Source of the DNA: a virus
IMG/VR virus record: IMGVR_UViG_3300037247_000703
Location: 36,331-100,330 of that record
Strand: one strand, 5' to 3'
DNA length: 64,000 bases
The stretch's first letter is position 1; each line of letters opens with the position of its first letter. Position numbers and translations under genes: made by a program. Shown piece after piece: positions 30,906-38,826 of this stretch. The notes under the pieces were generated by a model. It ran no database searches and had not been told where the DNA came from. It was given only the letters and a program-made list of their open reading frames with translations.

Positions 30906-31057
30906 CCTGTCGCCGTCGCTGACAGCGTGCGGTTCTGTCACAACGAGAAAACACGCACTTGCGTTCTTTACTGTGTAAGACTGTCACACGGGAAAGAACC
31001 TACATGAATTCTTTTCCGTAGTTACGACTTGGCATCTCGCGTGCATTGATTCAGGGC
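30906..31057. promoter_or_regulatory. Non-coding gap with inverted and direct repeats
   Basis: GTTCTTT (30963-30969) and AAAGAAC (30993-30999) form a 7-bp inverted repeat around a 23-base loop, and CTGTCACA occurs at 30935-30942 and 30981-30988. The region separates the last gene of the cassette from the rest, so it may hold its operator or promoter, but no convincing -35/-10 pair is visible. Confidence 0.4.
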
Positions 31058-31324
31058 ATGATCAACAAGACCACCTACGTTCTCGCGAATGCCTCCGGTG
31101 ACCTGTACCTCCGCATCTACACCGAGGAGTGTGGGATGCTGCTCTCCTCGCTCGGTCGCAAGGGAGAGGTCACTCCGCGAATGCTGCGCGAGGAGTCCGG
31201 CCTCACGAAGAGCCAGACCCGCCGACTCATCGAGAAGGGCGTGCTCGACGTCGAAGAGTTCGAGTGTGGCCGCTGTCACGCCGACTGTGCCGGCGAGTGC
31301 AGCACTTCGGGAAACAACTTCTAA
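31058..31324 (+). CDS. Winged-helix-like regulator with cysteine-rich end
   Basis: An 88-residue protein from ATG 31058, with AGGG immediately upstream. EVTPRMLREESGLTKSQTRR followed by LIEKGVLDVEE reads like a short winged helix. The end, CGRCHADCAGEC, has four cysteines in 12 residues and could bind a metal, making it a possible redox- or metal-sensing regulator. It is the last gene before the terminator that ends leftward late transcription. Confidence 0.65.
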   Translation: MINKTTYVLANASGDLYLRIYTEECGMLLSSLGRKGEVTPRMLREESGLTKSQTRRLIEKGVLDVEEFECGRCHADCAGECSTSGNNF

Positions 31325-31347
31325 CGGTAGCCTCGACCCCCGCTCTT

Positions 31348-31381
31348 AAAAAAAACGGCGCCCGGCTTTAACCGGGCGCCG
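31348..31381 (-). terminator. Strong intrinsic terminator of the leftward late operon
   Basis: A perfect 10-bp stem, CGGCGCCCGG with CCGGGCGCCG (31356-31365 and 31372-31381), closes a 6-base loop. On the minus strand it is followed by eight T (31355-31348). It stops leftward transcription from the tail genes before the rightward cassette. It lacks a T-tract for rightward transcripts. Confidence 0.9.
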
Positions 31382-31464
31382 CCGCTCGTGGGAGTGTCTA
31401 AATACCGCAGCCCGGATGGCCTTGGATCCGAACGCCTTCCGACGCCCAGCACCCCACGAACACT

Positions 31465-32103
31465 CTAGATCGGAGTCGCAGGCGGTCGGGCCGGCTGTGT
31501 TTCGGCGCGGTCGCTGTTCGGTGTGTTCCCCTTCTTCAGATCCTTGAAGAATTCGACACCGCCGGCCGCCGCAAAGCCGATCAGCAGGCCCGTGAGCACG
31601 AGCCGAGCTGACAGGCTTTGTCCGGCTAGCTGCCCGGTGAGCACTGCGCCGGCCGTCGAGCTGCCCAGGTTGAGCGCCCACCCACCCCACCGGCTTCTGA
31701 ACCATGCGAGAAAACTCAGCATTTCCCAGCCGACCGCGATTCGAAGTCCGACCATCAACAGCATCAAGGCCGCAGTCGCCGCGAGCGCGTATTCGCCCGA
31801 CATGACCCATTCGAGCACCTTCGTCGCCAGACCGGCAGGATCGTCAGCCGATGGCGCATCAGGAGCCTTCTCCGGGGCTGTGACAGCCGCTTCGCCGGAG
31901 GGCGCCTCGGCAGCGGGGGCCGGAGCCGGAACCGCTGGGGGCGCGTCAGGGGCCACGACTGGCGCCAAGACCTCCGGTTCCGCCGCAGGTTCGGCCGGAG
32001 CCTCGACCGTGGGCGGTTCGACTGGATCGGTGGGTTGTGCAGTGGCGCTGAGTGCCGCGGACAAACCGACCGCGACGAGCAGCATCGATAGGTATCGCCT
32101 CAT
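31465..32103 (-). CDS. Secreted/membrane protein, holin-like candidate
   Basis: A 212-residue protein with GGAGGAG before the ATG. A signal peptide (residues 1-23) is followed by about 60 residues of Pro/Ala/Glu-rich linker, then three hydrophobic segments (ALAATAALMLLMVGL, STAGAVLTGQLAG, LVLTGLLIGFAAAGG). It is the last gene of the late operon, next to other membrane proteins. A holin or lysis accessory is plausible; no family is recognised. Confidence 0.55.
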   Translation of the reverse strand: MRRYLSMLLVAVGLSAALSATAQPTDPVEPPTVEAPAEPAAEPEVLAPVVAPDAPPAVPAPAPAAEAPSGEAAVTAPEKAPDAPSADDPAGLATKVLEWVMSGEYALAATAALMLLMVGLRIAVGWEMLSFLAWFRSRWGGWALNLGSSTAGAVLTGQLAGQSLSARLVLTGLLIGFAAAGGVEFFKDLKKGNTPNSDRAETQPARPPATPI

Positions 32104-32116
32104 GGTTTCTCCTCCT

Positions 32117-33055
32117 TCAATCGAATAGTTCTTTTCCGACGACTCCGAGCAAGATTGCAGCGAGTCCGGCCGCCGACGTCCATGCGATCGGATTCCCCCA
32201 TCGGGGTTTCACGCGTTCGTATTCGTACTTTCGGTTCCACTTGACAACATCGTCAGTCAACCTGTTGTTGCTCGCCTGAAGTACGATAACACTCCGTCGT
32301 TCCGCTTCAAGCGCCGCCCTGATGGCAGAAATCTGAACCCCGAACGCGATGATCTGTTCGCCTTGCGCCGCGCTCGTCTCGCGCAGCTTCACAAGTTCGG
32401 CGTCGGCATCATAGGCCGCCTGTACTTCTTCGATCGTGAGCCAGCCGCAAACCTCGCGGCCATCGGCCAGCGGGTAGACGTGACAAATTGGAATAATCTG
32501 CGGCGTGTATGGCTCGCCATGCGCCGTTGATGACCACAGCACAGTAGCGAGCAAGATAGCGACAACGTGAGCCCACGTGAGCCCACGTGCCGCCCTTGAT
32601 ACAGCCATTGCAGTCACGCCCATCGCGGCTGCGATGGATCGCACCGTTTCACCAACGCTTCGTCTCCGGCGAAGATCGCGAACCATCTCCTCTGTAAGTT
32701 TCGCATTACCGCTACGCTCACCGCGCGGCCAGCGATCCGGCCGACGAGCATGTCCGCCCCGTCCGCGCCGCTCACGGTCGAGTGCGTTATTGGACTGAGT
32801 GCCGAGGTAGAGATGATCCGGGTTGACGCAGGAGGGCGTATCGCACTCGTGCAGAACGCAGAGCCCGTTCGGGATCGAGCCGCGGTGTAATTCCCATGAG
32901 ATCCGATGGGCCGAGCGGCAGCACCCTCCGACGCTTAGCTGACCGTAGTCATTGGGAGGCGGACCCTTGACGGCCGCTATCCATAGCCAGCATCCGGTAC
33001 TCGGATCTGGCTGAAATTTCTCCTCAAAACGATCAGCGACGGGGCGTGCGCGCAT
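32117..33055 (-). CDS. HNH homing endonuclease fused to a membrane protein
   Basis: One frame of 312 residues joins two proteins. Residues 1-145 are an HNH_3-type endonuclease (CWLWIAAVKG, CVLHECDTPSCVNPDHLYLGT) with its usual C-terminal DNA-binding part ending in GLTWAHV, where such enzymes normally stop. Then a signal-like helix (VAILLATVLW), a coiled coil and a C-terminal transmembrane helix follow, as in a spanin-like or lysis protein. The membrane part may also be made from an internal ATG (MGVTAMAVSR). The join coincides with a 10-bp tandem repeat. Confidence 0.7.
   Translation of the reverse strand: MRARPVADRFEEKFQPDPSTGCWLWIAAVKGPPPNDYGQLSVGGCCRSAHRISWELHRGSIPNGLCVLHECDTPSCVNPDHLYLGTQSNNALDRERRGRGGHARRPDRWPRGERSGNAKLTEEMVRDLRRRRSVGETVRSIAAAMGVTAMAVSRAARGLTWAHVVAILLATVLWSSTAHGEPYTPQIIPICHVYPLADGREVCGWLTIEEVQAAYDADAELVKLRETSAAQGEQIIAFGVQISAIRAALEAERRSVIVLQASNNRLTDDVVKWNRKYEYERVKPRWGNPIAWTSAAGLAAILLGVVGKELFD
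32566..32589. repeat. 10-bp tandem repeat at the HNH-membrane protein join
   Basis: CGTGAGCCCA is repeated 2.4 times at the point where the HNH protein should end and the membrane protein begins. Ten bases is not a multiple of three, so gain or loss of one copy changes which frames are joined. Confidence 0.75.
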
Positions 33056-33069
33056 TTCGGCAGCCTACC

Positions 33070-33462
33070 TTACTTGCCCCTCGGTAGATCAGCCCAAGTA
33101 AGGCGATCGATGTTGGCCTTGTCCAGTTCATTGCGCCTCGTTGCGGCATGGATTCGAAGATCGAGTTCGAGGATTCGATCGGCCTGCCGCTTGGCTTCGG
33201 CGAGCGCGGCGTCAGCCTCGGCTTTGTTGCTCGCCACCTGTGCGTCGACTTCGGCCTTGCGCGCGAGTTCTTCGCGCTTGAACTTGTCGCTTCGCAGTTT
33301 CGCTAGCTCGCGACCGTTGCGCCACATCCACCACGACGCGATCGCTAAGCCAGCGAGCACGAGCACGATCAACAGCGGCCATCGCCACCACGATTTCGCA
33401 CCGCCGCCCTTGCCTTCGTCCGGCTTCTGTTTCCCGATTAGATTGGCGAGAAGTTCGAGCAC
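33070..33462 (-). CDS. Membrane-anchored coiled-coil protein, spanin-like candidate
   Basis: A 130-residue protein with one transmembrane helix (about 30-47, LLIVLVLAGLAIASWWMW) and a long coiled coil (EELARKAEVDAQVASN), the layout of inner-membrane spanins (Rz). It lies in the probable lysis cluster at the end of the late operon. No outer-membrane lipoprotein partner is apparent. It could instead be a tail or regulatory protein. Confidence 0.55.
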   Translation of the reverse strand: MLELLANLIGKQKPDEGKGGGAKSWWRWPLLIVLVLAGLAIASWWMWRNGRELAKLRSDKFKREELARKAEVDAQVASNKAEADAALAEAKRQADRILELDLRIHAATRRNELDKANIDRLTWADLPRGK

Positions 33463-33465
33463 GGG

Positions 33466-33852
33466 TCAATCTCGCGTGGTCGGTAGCTTGAACTCGATGT
33501 TGCTGGCCGGTGAAACGATGTGCTGAATGTCGGCGCCGAGCGTGAGCCGCGCATCCCATTTGAGAATGTCGTCGCCGAGCACGAGCGATGTTTGCGCCGG
33601 ACGGAAGAAGATTTTGACCTTGCCTTTGTTCACGACCTGATCCGGATCGACGAGAACCTGTGAAGCGTCGGTCGTGGATAACCGGAACAGTCTGGTTTCG
33701 TCTTCGTTGTTCTCGCGAACGTCGATCTCGATCAGTGCCCCGGTGATATCACGCGGGAAGTTGTCTTCTTCGTCTACGACGAGAAGCTCGATCGTGCGCG
33801 AGCCGCCGATGACGAGCGCGCGGTTCCCTACCAGATCGTGACGGCGAGGCAT
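33466..33852 (-). CDS. Probable small structural protein (128 aa)
   Basis: A strand-rich product (VIGGSRTIELLVVDEE, ITGALIEIDVREN, GKVKIFFRP). Its first part resembles the N-terminal module of some baseplate-type proteins, but this is only a visual impression. It is translationally coupled to the upstream 67-residue gene (TGATG). Confidence 0.5.
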   Translation of the reverse strand: MPRRHDLVGNRALVIGGSRTIELLVVDEEDNFPRDITGALIEIDVRENNEDETRLFRLSTTDASQVLVDPDQVVNKGKVKIFFRPAQTSLVLGDDILKWDARLTLGADIQHIVSPASNIEFKLPTTRD

Positions 33853-34055
33853 CAGGCTTCCTCAATTTCAGAGGCCGTGAGCTTGCCGACTTGAACAATG
33901 TCAGGTGACGTGAGCTTGTCGACTTGCGTGATGGTCGCGACTTGCACACGCGGGATGAGATCAACTTCGCCGCCCGCGCAGAGCATCCCACCCGTGGCGA
34001 GCGCCAGTGGGTTTAGAGGACAGAGCATGCCCCCCGTTGTGAGAGAGAGACTCAT
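33852..34055 (-). CDS. Hypothetical small protein with short internal repeat
   Basis: A 67-residue product coupled by ATGA to the fibre gene upstream. TTGGMLC and ATGGMLC appear 16 residues apart, followed by two KLT segments. A minor virion component is likely from context. Confidence 0.55.
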   Translation of the reverse strand: MSLSLTTGGMLCPLNPLALATGGMLCAGGEVDLIPRVQVATITQVDKLTSPDIVQVGKLTASEIEEA

Positions 34056-35608
34056 GATGTCGGAGTCGGAATCTTGCGGAGTTTGTATTGATCAGGCTTG
34101 CCTTCGCCGGGCGTGCCGTCTTTCGGTGTGGCTGTTGATTCGAATGTTGCGATAGCGCCAGCATGGAACGTGTCGGCCTTGTCGGCAGCGGCGGCGCCAG
34201 CTTCGTTGGCGAATTTCGTGAGAATACTTTTTGTCAGAAGCTGCCCGCCGGCATCGAGAACGTACTCCTGCTGATTGAGAAGTGTGTTGACGAACGGGCC
34301 TTCATCCGGCGAGTAGCGAACGACGACGATGTCGCCAGTGACGGGAATGAACGAGAGCGGCGATTCAAGCGTCAACAAGGCGCCATCCTGACCGGCGACT
34401 GGCTTCGTGTGCGTCTTGACGATGCGCTCTTCCGTGACTGCGCCGGAAACGTCGGTCACGCGGATGCGCAAACCATTGAACGCGCCAGCCGGCTCCTCAG
34501 CAAGGATGAACACAGTTGACACAGTGCCACCTGAAGCCAAGAAGTTCTTACTAACGGCACCAACCTGATCGAGTAATCCGTTGAGGACGATCGAAATCGC
34601 ACCTTGCTGGTCGAAAGTACCTACCCCTGCAAGGGTCGCGACCCCGTCGGTCGCCGTCGCTTCGAAGATAACCCTTCCGCCGTTCAAGGAGAAAATATAG
34701 ACGCCGGAGGCCGAGGATGCGTTGCGCAGGAACATTTCGCCCATTTGATCGAACGCGAAAATCAGCCCATCGCTGTCGGCCATGTCCACGCCGTTCCGGC
34801 CGAACCCGATATCGACAACCGTGCAATCGGTCATAGCCAAAGCGTTGACGAACTTCGCAACACCAAACGTGATCAGGCCGCCAATGAGGCAGCGCCGCAA
34901 CGTCAGGAATCCTGCGAACAAGATGCCTGCGAAGTTGACGAGGCAGTCCTCGAGAACCACACCAATATTGTCGATGGCGCCGAAGATTCCGTCCACGGCG
35001 ATGCCGCGAAATATGGAGCCCTCGATGCTTGCAGTTACCTTGATGTCAACCGGAGTGAGGAAACTGATGCCCTCGAACGTCCACCCCTCGTGATCGACCG
35101 TGATATTGAGGGTGCTGTCGCCGGTGAGCCTGTACTTCCGTCGAGCGAAGAAGTCGGCCAACATTTTTGCGTCGGCCTCGTTGTTGACCGGGTTGCCAAG
35201 CGTACCGTTGACAAACGGGACAGCCCCCGGACTGCCGGCACCAATGTCAACGTTGATTGCCCCACCGTAGGCGACGTCGAACGCGAGCAGCTTCTGCACG
35301 CCGTTGAGCGTGATCGGTTTCGTGACCGCGCTTCCCGTTCCGCCGGTCGGCGTCATGACGGCGAGGAGTTCGGCCTCGAACACGTTCTCCAGGGTCGCGC
35401 CGCCAGCTAGCGGGATCGTGCCCGTGATAAGCGCTAGATCGTAGGACCACACGTCGGTCGCGCCTAGTTTTGCGGCAGCGGTCGAGGACGCCGTCAGAAT
35501 TTCGTTGTCGCGAACGTTGTAGACAGCGACAGCGACCGACGCAGCGCCGGGGAACAGATCGCTTACAGCGGGGCGTTCGCCGTCGATAAGGGGGGTGAAC
35601 CGAGTCAT
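34052..35608 (-). CDS. Putative tail fibre / receptor-binding protein
   Basis: A 518-residue, Gly/Ala/Val-rich protein. Its middle (residues 150-330) has short alternating strands (GSIFRGIAVDGIFGAIDNI, LRRCLIGGLITFGV) typical of a parallel beta-helix, and the C-terminal part is helical. The position after the baseplate genes and before the lysis cluster fits a fibre. No enzymatic motif is seen. Confidence 0.6.
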   Translation of the reverse strand: MTRFTPLIDGERPAVSDLFPGAASVAVAVYNVRDNEILTASSTAAAKLGATDVWSYDLALITGTIPLAGGATLENVFEAELLAVMTPTGGTGSAVTKPITLNGVQKLLAFDVAYGGAINVDIGAGSPGAVPFVNGTLGNPVNNEADAKMLADFFARRKYRLTGDSTLNITVDHEGWTFEGISFLTPVDIKVTASIEGSIFRGIAVDGIFGAIDNIGVVLEDCLVNFAGILFAGFLTLRRCLIGGLITFGVAKFVNALAMTDCTVVDIGFGRNGVDMADSDGLIFAFDQMGEMFLRNASSASGVYIFSLNGGRVIFEATATDGVATLAGVGTFDQQGAISIVLNGLLDQVGAVSKNFLASGGTVSTVFILAEEPAGAFNGLRIRVTDVSGAVTEERIVKTHTKPVAGQDGALLTLESPLSFIPVTGDIVVVRYSPDEGPFVNTLLNQQEYVLDAGGQLLTKSILTKFANEAGAAAADKADTFHAGAIATFESTATPKDGTPGEGKPDQYKLRKIPTPTS

Positions 35609-36072
35609 GGTTGGCCCACCGGAGTCAGGTTGCCTTGGTTGTCTTCAACGAACCGAGCAACCACCGCAGACCACGGAATCGTTGCGCGGATCGTGTTGGC
35701 GAACTGCTGTGATAGGTCCGGGTCCACGCGCGGCGGAAAGCCCCCGATGCGAGCAGCCCCGCTCGCGACCGCGAAGGCTTGCTTCACTTGCCGGATAGTT
35801 GGCTGGTCTGTCCACGAATCAATCTGGTCGATCCCGCGTTGGATGCAAGACCTTTTCGGCTCCGCAAGCGTTGGCAGCGCGAGCGCGGCGCAGGCTCGTG
35901 CCGCTGCAATGATGAGAGCGCGATCGACTTCGAGCATGTAGCAAAGTCCGAGTAGCCAACCGCCGTCCGGGCAATCGTCCCAGGTCGTGCGAGAGTTGGC
36001 ACGCTTCCCAACCCACCGCCGGCCCGCGCCACAGGCGTTGATACCCTTCAGCCCTTTTGCGATCTTAGCCAT
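35605..36072 (-). CDS. Hypothetical late protein (155 aa)
   Basis: The product has scattered Cys and Trp, an Ala-rich helix (ALIIAAARACAALALP) and an RQVKQAF segment. ATGA overlap with the fibre gene downstream suggests a role tied to the fibre, for example a chaperone. No family is recognised. Confidence 0.55.
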   Translation of the reverse strand: MAKIAKGLKGINACGAGRRWVGKRANSRTTWDDCPDGGWLLGLCYMLEVDRALIIAAARACAALALPTLAEPKRSCIQRGIDQIDSWTDQPTIRQVKQAFAVASGAARIGGFPPRVDPDLSQQFANTIRATIPWSAVVARFVEDNQGNLTPVGQP

Positions 36073-36083
36073 CTTCGCCCCGT

Positions 36084-36620
36084 TTAGTCGTTCCTTCGTC
36101 GTCGCCGAAGATACTTCAGTTCGCTCTTGATGTCATCGTGGCGTTCCTTCTGGCGTATCTCCTGCTGCCCGATCAGGACGCCGAGTTCGCCAACGCTCTT
36201 GTCGAGGGCCTGCACCTTGTCTTCCAGCGGCTTGATCTCAACCTTCGTCACCGCCCCGGCGTGCGCAGACTTGATGGCGTGAATCTCGACCTTCGTGTCA
36301 ACCGCCTTGATATCGTCAGCGTTGCTTTTCACCGCCCACTTGATCCCCCCGTAGGCCACGCCGAGCGTGAACAGCGCAGTAAGCACGTACTTGATGAGAC
36401 CGGCGGTGACCGGATGCTTGAGCCCCTTCGGCGGAGGACTATTGCCGTTACCGTTCTCGCGCACCTGGGTGACGAACGTCGTGAGCATCTGGCGGAACCG
36501 CTCCTCCGGGTCGAGGGCTGCACCGCAGTCGGCGTTTGCCGCGAGGACATCGGCGACGAGTGAGTCCGTGTCCGCGCGGTGCGGCGGGTCGGGCTTCTGT
36601 CCGTTGTTCGTCGTCGGCAT
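36084..36620 (-). CDS. Membrane-anchored coiled-coil protein
   Basis: A 178-residue protein with a polar N-terminus, one transmembrane helix near residues 75-95 (LIKYVLTALFTLGVAYGG) and a C-terminal coiled coil (LEDKVQALDKSVGELG) ending in Arg-rich residues. It could be a spanin- or holin-like protein placed among fibre genes. Function unknown. Confidence 0.6.
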   Translation of the reverse strand: MPTTNNGQKPDPPHRADTDSLVADVLAANADCGAALDPEERFRQMLTTFVTQVRENGNGNSPPPKGLKHPVTAGLIKYVLTALFTLGVAYGGIKWAVKSNADDIKAVDTKVEIHAIKSAHAGAVTKVEIKPLEDKVQALDKSVGELGVLIGQQEIRQKERHDDIKSELKYLRRRRRND

Positions 36621-36626
36621 GGACTG

Positions 36627-37700
36627 CTACGGCTTCGCGATGATCGCGCGAGCACCTTCCCATCGAGCAATAGAACCGGCGACATCGGTGATCTCGATCG
36701 CCACGGTGAAAAGAGTATCTGCGGGCAGCGTGCGGGGCAGAGATGGAATGGAGAGAGTCTGCCGATTTCCACTACCGTCGGAGACGGCGGATAGTCCGAG
36801 CCCGGCGAACGCACCAGTAACCATGTTGTACTCGTCGAGTGTGACGGCGATCTTCGTTGGTCCTGTAACGTTGTCCTTGACGAAGCACTCCAGGGAATTC
36901 AGTTTCTCGCCCGGACGCATTCGGTCCAACGTGAAATGTGCAAGGTCGCCCGCGGTGGTGGCAGCAAACTGACTACCTCCACTTTGTGCGAAACCTGTCT
37001 CGTTGACGACAGCACTGACACCGTAGATATGCGTCTTCGGGCTGACGGCGACCGCCGACTCGATGTCGTTTCGGATCTTGTTGATAACGTCGATGAACCG
37101 ACCTTCGCGCAGCTCGCCGAGCGTTGGATTCTGATCGATGAACACGTCGGCGCGGCGCGAGGCGTCGATGTCGGCATCGAGAATCTGCGTCTGCGCGTTG
37201 ATGATCGTGATGTCGGCGAGGATGAGTTGGTCGACACGCGGTGCCGGCGGGACCGCGAAACCGATGGCAGCTTCAGCCGACTGCACCACGTTCAGCTTGA
37301 AGCTCTCCGCGCGCTGGAAGAACACCGTGTTGTTGTTGCCGTCGAGCCGGGGGTCGGAAAGATTGCGGTCGAACTGAATGAAGATGGTGAGGATTTTTTC
37401 GTTGCCCGGCGTGCCGACCGCGGTCGAAACTGAAAGCTCATCGACGGACATGTCGAGCACCTGAAGCACCGAAAAGAAAAGCCGACGACCGAGTTGATCG
37501 TAGGCATTCATCGGACCGGCAATGTCCACCGTGAGATCGGGTGCTGGGAAGTGTTCGGCCACCTCGCCGCCGATGAAGATCCCGCTCAGGAGTTGATCGG
37601 TCATGATCTTCTGATCGGCGGCCTCCATCTTGTCGAAGCCCTCGTCAAGCTCGCTTTCCGTCAGCAGTTGCCTGAAGAAGTAGTCAAGCCTATTGGCCAT
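36627..37700 (-). CDS. Structural protein, baseplate/fibre region
   Basis: A 357-residue protein from ATG 37700, with TGGAGG upstream. A helical acidic N-terminus (ESELDEGFDKMEAADQ) is followed by strand-rich domains (DIAGPMNAYDQLGRRLFFSV, and a C-terminal beta domain near TLPADTLFTVAIEIT). The position between gpI and fibre genes suggests a baseplate- or fibre-associated protein. No family is recognised. Confidence 0.6.
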   Translation of the reverse strand: MANRLDYFFRQLLTESELDEGFDKMEAADQKIMTDQLLSGIFIGGEVAEHFPAPDLTVDIAGPMNAYDQLGRRLFFSVLQVLDMSVDELSVSTAVGTPGNEKILTIFIQFDRNLSDPRLDGNNNTVFFQRAESFKLNVVQSAEAAIGFAVPPAPRVDQLILADITIINAQTQILDADIDASRRADVFIDQNPTLGELREGRFIDVINKIRNDIESAVAVSPKTHIYGVSAVVNETGFAQSGGSQFAATTAGDLAHFTLDRMRPGEKLNSLECFVKDNVTGPTKIAVTLDEYNMVTGAFAGLGLSAVSDGSGNRQTLSIPSLPRTLPADTLFTVAIEITDVAGSIARWEGARAIIAKP

Positions 37701-38166
37701 TGGCAGACCTCCAGTTGTCATTTCGCACAATCTTGGAGATCATGCTTTGTGTTACACCGAATTCAGCAGCGAGTCGATGCTGAGCGTCCCGACCACGAGC
37801 ATATGGCTTCCATCGCCGTCGAATATCGGCGACCCGTTTCTGTGAAAGTTTTGCGTTCGCGTTCTTCTCGCCTCGTCGGCTTCCAAGGCGACGAGCGTCT
37901 TCCATGTTCGACCGATGATTGCCTTCGCGAAGATGATCAGGTCTGACGCATCCCGGATTATGGCACCGATGAAGAACCATGCCTCTCGGCGGCCGACCAC
38001 GCGATAACTCAAACGCGAATCGGTGAGCCCTTACCATTTTCCCTCTCGCCAAACTGAATTTCCCGTAGCCGTCACTTGAATGGCTGCCTCGCCATCGCCA
38101 GCAGCCTCGACCACGAATTACCTTTGCGGCAAAACGTAACTTCGGATCTATCGGTTTGGGCGGCAT
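37690..38166 (-). CDS. Free-standing HNH homing endonuclease
   Basis: A 158-residue HNH_3-type protein: CWRWRGSHSSDGYG, then VLHRCHNPGCVRPDHLREG with the His and Cys of the fold, then ANAKLSQKRVADIRR and an HTH-like end. It lies between gpI and a structural gene, overlapping the latter by 11 bases. Such genes spread by cutting phage alleles lacking them. It resembles the HNH part at 32117-33055. Confidence 0.85.
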   Translation of the reverse strand: MPPKPIDPKLRFAAKVIRGRGCWRWRGSHSSDGYGKFSLARGKMVRAHRFAFELSRGRPPRGMVLHRCHNPGCVRPDHLREGNHRSNMEDARRLGSRRGEKNANAKLSQKRVADIRRRWKPYARGRDAQHRLAAEFGVTQSMISKIVRNDNWRSANGQ

Positions 38167-38169
38167 ATT

Positions 38170-38826
38170 TTAGTGCAACAGGAAGAGATCCCCGAGTCCT
38201 GACTCGCCCAACTCTACATGATCGATGACGGTCGTGTCCGGCTCGATTAGATCGACGAAGTGTTCGTGCGCGACTTTCATCAGGTCCACGAGCGATCTTA
38301 TCCGCTTTCGTTGCTCAGCAGTCAGTGCAATCGGCGAGACGATGTTGAAGGCATAGAGGTTGAATTGGGCGCTTGGGCCAAGAATGGTGTCTTCGCCGAG
38401 TTCGCCTTCGCCAAGAATCCAACCTGTTGTATTGAACGGGACAACGATCACTTCAACGCCAATGAAAAACCGGATGACGTTGATAATTCCGACCGTGGTG
38501 CCCTTCTGTCTGTACATCTCGACAAGTACCGAAATCAGTCGGCGCTTGTCAATTTCGGTGAGATCGAAGTCGAACGGGTTACCGAGATCGCACAGCATTG
38601 CGTCAAGAAAAATCTCGGGCGCCTTGTCGGGATCGAGGATGTCGGTCCACCGATCGATGTCGAACAGCAAGAGATCGGTAATCTCCTGAAGGCAGGCGAT
38701 GAATTTGACGAGATCCCCGGTGACGTCTTCCTCGCGGTTCATCTGAGGTAAGAACTTGATGATGTCGAATCGCCGGCCGGCAGGCTTGGGCGGAACGAAC
38801 GCGGTGAAGGTGATCGTCGTAGTCAC
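38170..38826 (-). CDS. Tail protein I (baseplate, P2 gpI family)
   Basis: A 218-residue protein, GTG start. LPQMNREEDVTGDLVKFI, then FLDAMLCDLGNPFDFDLTE and RRLISVLVEMYRQKGTTVGI match the phage tail protein I family of contractile-tailed phages, which links the baseplate wedge to the fibre. It normally follows gpJ; here several fibre-like genes lie between. Confidence 0.8.
   Translation of the reverse strand: MTTTITFTAFVPPKPAGRRFDIIKFLPQMNREEDVTGDLVKFIACLQEITDLLLFDIDRWTDILDPDKAPEIFLDAMLCDLGNPFDFDLTEIDKRRLISVLVEMYRQKGTTVGIINVIRFFIGVEVIVVPFNTTGWILGEGELGEDTILGPSAQFNLYAFNIVSPIALTAEQRKRIRSLVDLMKVAHEHFVDLIEPDTTVIDHVELGESGLGDLFLLH

Noticed and set aside
31348-31381. Terminator for the rightward cassette as well
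   Set aside because: The stem is followed by a T-tract only on the minus strand; on the plus strand GC-rich sequence follows.
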